Both the position numbers and the translations under genes were made by a program. 64,000 nucleotides of DNA from Reticulitermes speratus (lineage: Eukaryota; Arthropoda; Insecta; Blattodea; Rhinotermitidae), in contig JAJKFL010000003.1 of NCBI GenBank assembly GCA_021186555.1, positions 42,614,408 through 42,678,407 of the forward strand, written 5' to 3'. This document shows positions 59,946 through 64,000 of this stretch, piece by piece. Positions within the stretch are counted from its first letter, which is position 1, and each line of letters starts with the position of its first letter. The notes under the pieces are model-generated. The model searched no databases and was not told the DNA's origin. It worked only from the letters and a program-made list of their open reading frames with translations.

Positions 59946-60254
59946 AATAAAAAGAAACCTTTTAATTACAAAGACGATTCTAAAGGGTTCTGACGGTGGT
60001 ACCTTATACTTGTAATTCTCCACTTTCTGGAATGTTTCCAGAAACTTGTGTCTAAAAAGGAAAAGAGGGTTCAAGAAATGGGATGTGACCCTGTCCTCCG
60101 CTACATGTTAATTGGGCACTTATTCGGTTTGGTCCGAATGATAGAGCTATTATTATTTTTTTTTTTTTACTAATTTGAAGACTAGGTTGGTTGATTGGAT
60201 AAGTCAAATACGTCACATGCGCCGATTCCGTGTATTTCCTATAAGTGCTCTTTT
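59946..60254. other. Non-coding spacer
   Basis: Nothing recognised; includes a T run at 60154-60169. Confidence 0.5.
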
Positions 60255-60267
60255 CCCCCCCCCCCTT

Positions 60268-60307
<40 letters not shown>
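60255..60307. repeat. Poly-C and (CT)n microsatellite at a SINE 3' end
   Basis: A run of about 11 C (60255-60265) is followed by (CT)n at 60272-60307. The tract directly abuts the 3' end of the antisense SINE, so on the SINE strand it reads as a (GA)n tail. Confidence 0.9.
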
Positions 60308-60311
<4 letters not shown>

Positions 60312-60395
60312 AAGGGCCCCACAGCAAATGCTACAAACGCACAGCAGCCTTGAGACTTATTGTGCAACCCTGTGACGAAGATAATATAACTGCAG
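60308..60395 (-). mobile_element. tRNA-derived SINE, family 2, 3' end only
   Basis: GTGAAGGGCCCCACAGCAAA, TGCTACAAACGCACAGCAGC and TTGTGCAACCCTGTGACGAAG match the family-2 3' region (as plus-strand complement) seen at 61991. The tRNA-like head is absent. Confidence 0.85.
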
Positions 60396-60904
60396 CGCTA
60401 GCAGTCTGTTGCACCAACGCAGCTTCAACCACATGCACAAGGCAGCTGTAGACATTCTGTGCCGTCTGTTACGGATATCGGGTTGTTCCGACGTAAGGCG
60501 AAGTAAGCGGACAATTTGTGGCATTACATAACACAAAGCTCCGTGATTTACGCAGGTCACTTATGCCAAAATCCATAGCTGGTGGGGATGACCTTCCCAC
60601 TTTATACTTACTGTACTTGTCCTGTCCAAACCCCCGTGACCTATATCAACAAGCTGAAAGCGCCAGTCCTAAGATACGTTTATTGCGTGATTATTGCTAC
60701 CAGCATTGCTCTGAACAGAATGGCTAGAAGGGAGAAGCTGAATATAAGACAGAAGACTCGAGGGAGCAGCGTAACAGCTTGAGGGAGAAGTGTGGAGAGC
60801 CGATCCACGAGACCCCTTTCTATGGCCTCAGTAAATAATTTTTAATGCTGTGTAATCTAACAGGGTTGTACATGAGTTTCAGTCGGGGACAGAGAATATA
60901 CGCA
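60396..60904. other. Non-coding spacer
   Basis: Short GC-richer ORFs on both strands with no recognised motif. No gene called. Confidence 0.45.
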
Positions 60905-61095
60905 GACTACGCAATTTTGGCAGGAAAATATGGTGAGAAACGGCTACTTGGGAAACAGAATAGAAGATGGGAAGATAAAGAGGATCCCAGGGAAAGAGGC
61001 TGCAAAAATGGGAGATGGACAGAACTGATTCAACATCACGTCCCATGGCTGTCTTTGATGTTAAGTGTGTTACGGTTCAGGTTCTACTAGCAGAG
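60905..61095 (+). mobile_element. LINE C-terminal fragment, different lineage
   Basis: Reads EKRLLGKQNRRWEDKEDPRE, RGCKNGRWTELIQHHVPWLS and LMLSVLRFRFY before a stop. The pattern (RRWEDK, GRW-EL-Q, LMLSVLRFR) is that of another non-LTR reverse-transcriptase C-terminus, distinct from the 40.2-kb family in its WTELIQ and LRFRFY ending. It is short, with no ends seen. Confidence 0.6.
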
Positions 61096-61982
61096 AGGCA
61101 AAATATCCATAGACTATGCAACAATAACCAGCCATATTAGATTTACATAAATAGTATAGAATTGTTAATTAAATACTGAAAACTAAGTGAAGATGATTCA
61201 TGAGATTCATCCTATTCAATACTTTGTGCAATATACTTAGAATAGTCACTTGCGTGCTACATTTTAGCGTCTCTTCTATGGATTTCAACTTCTTCTTCTC
61301 TTCGAAGCTAAGTTCTGCAAATGTGAAAGGCAAATACTTAATAATAAGCGTGCGGGACAGTGGGGTGGGGACCAGAAGTGAAGCGTAACCAAGAGTAACG
61401 GAAACTGCAATTAAATATAGATTCTGGCACGACGAGGCGAAGATGTTGCCATGGTGATAATGCTATGGAACAGGCAGCGAAAAAGGAAGGATTATGACTG
61501 GCAAGATAGTAAAGAGTAGCCTATGTAGTTATCCATCGTGTGTGCACTTACGACAGTATGGACTAAGTTCTAATGCAATTTGGCACCGTCTCCAGAAACT
61601 CGCGGGCGCAGAAACCAAAGTCAGAGGACTGGAGTACATAACGATCCTGTCAGTAATCTATATCTTACAATTAGTGGGACCTATATTACACTTTTCATCT
61701 GGTAAATCATGGCAAATTGCACGAGCTCCTTTTCTAGATCGAAGCTGAATATCATTCAGCAAATATTTTTAAAATTCTCATAGTAAATAAACAGAATCTA
61801 AAGTATTGTTCTGAAACGTGAAAGCATGACACCGGCTTTCTCTGAATTGCTACAATGTCTACGACGCAGAAGAGATCTAGATGAAGAAAGTCAACATTTC
61901 TAGCAGAGAAACATTCCGCAAATGAGCATAACTGTAGGACATGACGTTCCAGTCAAGCCAAAGAATAGGGTCTGCCTAGATA
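61096..61982. other. Non-coding stretch
   Basis: No gene or element recognised; short ORFs only. Confidence 0.5.
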
Positions 61983-61990
61983 TGCCTAAT

Positions 61991-62285
61991 GTTTTTATTT
62001 TTTTGCATGGTGAAGGGCCCCGCAGCAGATGCTACGGACGCACCGCAGCCTTAAGGCTTCTTGTGCAACCCCTGTGATGAAGATGAGCGGTTTTTTTAAC
62101 CAAGTTTTACAATTAATGGAGCATCAGTGGAATGAAATTGATAGGGGAAAACCGACAACTCGGAGAAAACCCTGTCCCAGTGCCACTTTGTCCACCACAA
62201 ATCTTACATGGACTGACCCGGGATTGAACCCGGGCCTCCGCGGTGAAAGGCCGGCGACTAAGCGCCTGAGCCATGGCACGGCCTC
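61991..62285 (-). mobile_element. tRNA-derived SINE, family 2, full-length, 8-bp TSD
   Basis: On the minus strand it begins GCCGTGCCATGGCTCAGGCG, CTTAGTCGCCGGCC, with the B box GGGTTCAATCCCGGG. It runs through GTGGCACTGGGACAGGG and TTTTCCCCTATCAA and ends GGGGCCCTTCACCATGC plus an A-rich tail. The repeat TGCCTAAT flanks it (61983-61990 and 62286-62293). With 29840-30121, this is the best reference copy for the family. Confidence 0.92.
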
Positions 62286-62293
62286 TGCCTAAT

Positions 62294-62806
62294 ATTAATG
62301 CCTTGTGTTCTCTCACAAGAAGAGAATGAATAGGTCGGTATTTCTACACACCTCCGTACTGTGGTAACGTTATGTGACAATCAGAGAATGCGCAGTTTCC
62401 GAACAGGTAGATCGGTACAGGCGGACCATTCCGTGACGTGACGTGACGTGACTCTGCTCGTAAGTAAAACTGATAAGCACGAGTTACTGTAATATAATCA
62501 TGAGAATCATCTAGTCGTCTAATGAATTATTTTGATTTTTGAAGTTACTCTTCTGGTATACGTGTTTAGAACACTCTTACGTTTAACGTAACTTAGTTGA
62601 ATAATATGATTCCAATGCATCTGTAAATTCTACCGCACCGGCTCTAGGGCAAAACTTTCCCGTGACCAAACCTAATTTTTAGAAATACTTTTTTGCGACT
62701 TAATTTAAAATATATAACTTTTACGTGTAAAGAGGGTTGTTACTAAGTTGCAATGTAAAGAAAACTGTGATAAACAGTGACTACCTTAACTTATAGCACC
62801 TTATAA
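62294..62806. other. Non-coding spacer
   Basis: Contains a 5-base tandem repeat (CGTGA)n at 62432-62451. Otherwise nothing recognised. Confidence 0.5.
62432..62451. repeat. (CGTGA)4 minisatellite
   Basis: Four perfect CGTGA units; each junction makes TGACGTGA. Confidence 0.85.
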
Positions 62807-63061
62807 CTGGGAATATTCTCACTGGATGTTTCTTCACACCTAACCGAAGAGCTGCAGAACAATATCAACACGTTGCTTCCCCAAGTGCACAACACTTCGA
62901 AGGTGAAGGCCAGCAGCTGTGTAGCACTAATCCACTACATCCTCGCGCAAACAGTCAATGAATTTACAGAAGACACGAAAGAAATACGTGCCAAGATCGG
63001 AGAAAGTTTTCAACACGTAGAGAACGTGTATTATCATGAAAAGACCTGGTACTGTATGTGA
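62807..63061 (+). CDS. Possible protein-coding exon or gene remnant, unidentified
   Basis: An 84-codon open stretch from the previous in-frame stop to TGA. I do not recognise it. Unlike its AT-rich surroundings, it uses many C/G-ending codons (CTG CAG AAC, AAG GTG AAG GCC AGC) and reads as an ordinary soluble, probably helical segment: LTEELQNNINTLLPQVHNTS, KVKASSCVALIHYILAQTVN, EFTEDTKEIRAKIGESFQHV, ENVYYHEKTWYCM. No in-frame ATG is present until the last codon, so it could only be an internal or terminal exon or a decayed gene piece. An acceptor-like CCTAACCGAAG at 62838-62848 is possible. It might be chance. Confidence 0.3.
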   Translation: MGIFSLDVSSHLTEELQNNINTLLPQVHNTSKVKASSCVALIHYILAQTVNEFTEDTKEIRAKIGESFQHVENVYYHEKTWYCM

Positions 63062-63465
63062 GACTCCATGAGATATCTCTCAGACAACGTCTCATTCAAT
63101 CAAGCGAAAGATGAACTGCCATATTCCTATTTTGCCTTCGTGATCAATGCCCAGCATTTTCTAAGAATTTAAATTCTGCATTACAATATGGCATGCCTGG
63201 TGCAGTGTTCTGCAGAGCGTGTCTGTGGAAAATTACAGGTCCAGTCAAAGCGTCGCGTTTATATCGGAAACTTATCAGGTATTTGCTTTGCATTCAATTA
63301 GCATGTAAATAACTGCACCCTGCAAACACTGATTTCTAATATTTTTCTACATTATAAGTCCTGCCGGAAACTTCGCATTATACTTGTGAGGGAACCATTC
63401 AAAACCTCTTTTTTTCATTAATGTATATAAAGAGTATTTTTATACAATGAGTAGCTTCGATGTCT
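63062..63465. other. Non-coding spacer
   Basis: Nothing recognised. Confidence 0.5.
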
Positions 63466-63815
63466 GCACTCTTCTACCAAACGTTATTAGAGTGATTAAC
63501 TCAAGGAGCAAAAGATGGGAGATGAATGTAGCATGATTGGGATAAATGCATATTAATGTTCCTATAAAATCTGAATCGCAGAAACTACTTGAGAGGGCTA
63601 AGTGCAGCTGGAAGGATAACATTAAGATGCATTTTTAAGAAGTATGATGAAATGGTGTGGGCTAAACTGAATTACTTCAGTAAAGGCGGGCTGCTGTAAA
63701 CACAACAAACAATGGTTGGTTTCCATAAAATTATGGAAATATCTTGACTAGCTGCGAGATTATCGGCTAGCCCCGGACGACTCTGCTCCATGTAGTCAGA
63801 GAGGGATTGTTTTCT
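63466..63815 (+). mobile_element. LINE 3' end relic (family of the 40.2-kb LINE)
   Basis: From about 63480 it reads NVIRVINSRSKRWEMNVA, then LLERAKCSWKDNIKMHF, with frame breaks, matching [18 protein letters not shown] and [16 protein letters not shown]. The 3' UTR is well kept: AATATCTTGACTAGCTGCGA and GGACGACTCTGCTCCATGTA. An old copy. Confidence 0.8.
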
Positions 63816-64000
63816 TTATTATTCCGGTGAACCCACTTACATAATTCGCTATATACCTAACACTCAAAATAGTGTTCCGTCATACAAACTAGACAGGATA
63901 TCCTAGTAAGAGAAGTACAGATTTCAGTACATCCTTTCCATACATAAAAGATGAATTTCACACAATGCTTCATACCAGAACTCGTAATTAGTAATATTGT
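63816..64000. other. Non-coding end of window
   Basis: Nothing recognised. Confidence 0.5.

Noticed and set aside
60272-60307. Arg/Glu repeat protein segment on the minus strand
   Set aside because: It is simply the (CT)n microsatellite read as codons.
1-64000. CRISPR array, bacterial operon or prophage
   Set aside because: No regularly spaced direct repeats and no dense long ORFs. The sequence has eukaryotic SINE/LINE content throughout.

Overview
The window looks like gene-poor, AT-rich nuclear DNA from an insect. No host protein-coding gene, rRNA or genuine tRNA can be supported. What can be read is a dense, nested layer of transposon copies and relics: tRNA-derived SINEs, the 3' ends of non-LTR LINEs, DNA-transposon MITEs (one mariner-like, one hAT-like), and dispersed relics carrying hammerhead-ribozyme-like cores of the kind known from Penelope-like retroelements. 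The LINE C-terminal peptides ([37 protein letters not shown]) and the SINE types recall cockroach/termite-type genomes. That assignment is from memory and tentative.

Layout. 1-755 is unique non-coding DNA. 756-17428 is two head-to-tail copies of one block of about 8.34 kb. Copy 1 is 8335 bp and copy 2 is 8338 bp. I found only four small differences (three 1-base indels and one GT/TG shift). The unit carries an antisense SINE, a sense SINE with a perfect 11-bp target-site duplication, a LINE scrap, a third-family SINE and a TG microsatellite. An 8-base microhomology, AAACTTTT, marks all three breakpoints. 17437-23150 holds two antisense LINE relics, one of which keeps recognisable endonuclease and reverse-transcriptase pieces. 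23155-30309 holds three hammerhead-like retroelement relics; the last is a large hairpin with 13-bp target duplications and a SINE inserted in one arm. 30472-34335 holds an interspersed repeat whose second copy is split by a mariner-like MITE, plus a hAT-like MITE between the copies. 35-64 kb is a scatter of LINE 3' ends, SINEs, microsatellites and more hammerhead-like relics.

The copies are related through mobility rather than through a pathway. LINEs are the plausible source of the reverse transcriptase that moved the SINEs. The mariner relic keeps only the end of a transposase gene, and the hAT-like MITE has no coding sequence. The youngest events appear to be the 8.3-kb duplication (if real), the 40.2-kb LINE insertion (15-bp perfect target duplication, open frame) and SINE insertions with perfect target duplications.

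The most interesting signal is a set of about nine scattered sites sharing CTGANGA-T-[stem II]-GAAAC-[short self-complementary stem III]-GTH, the shape of small dimer-acting hammerhead variants. The best preserved (30199-30243) folds on paper into stems I, II and III. All sites share one extra T after CTGANGA, which makes activity uncertain and worth testing.
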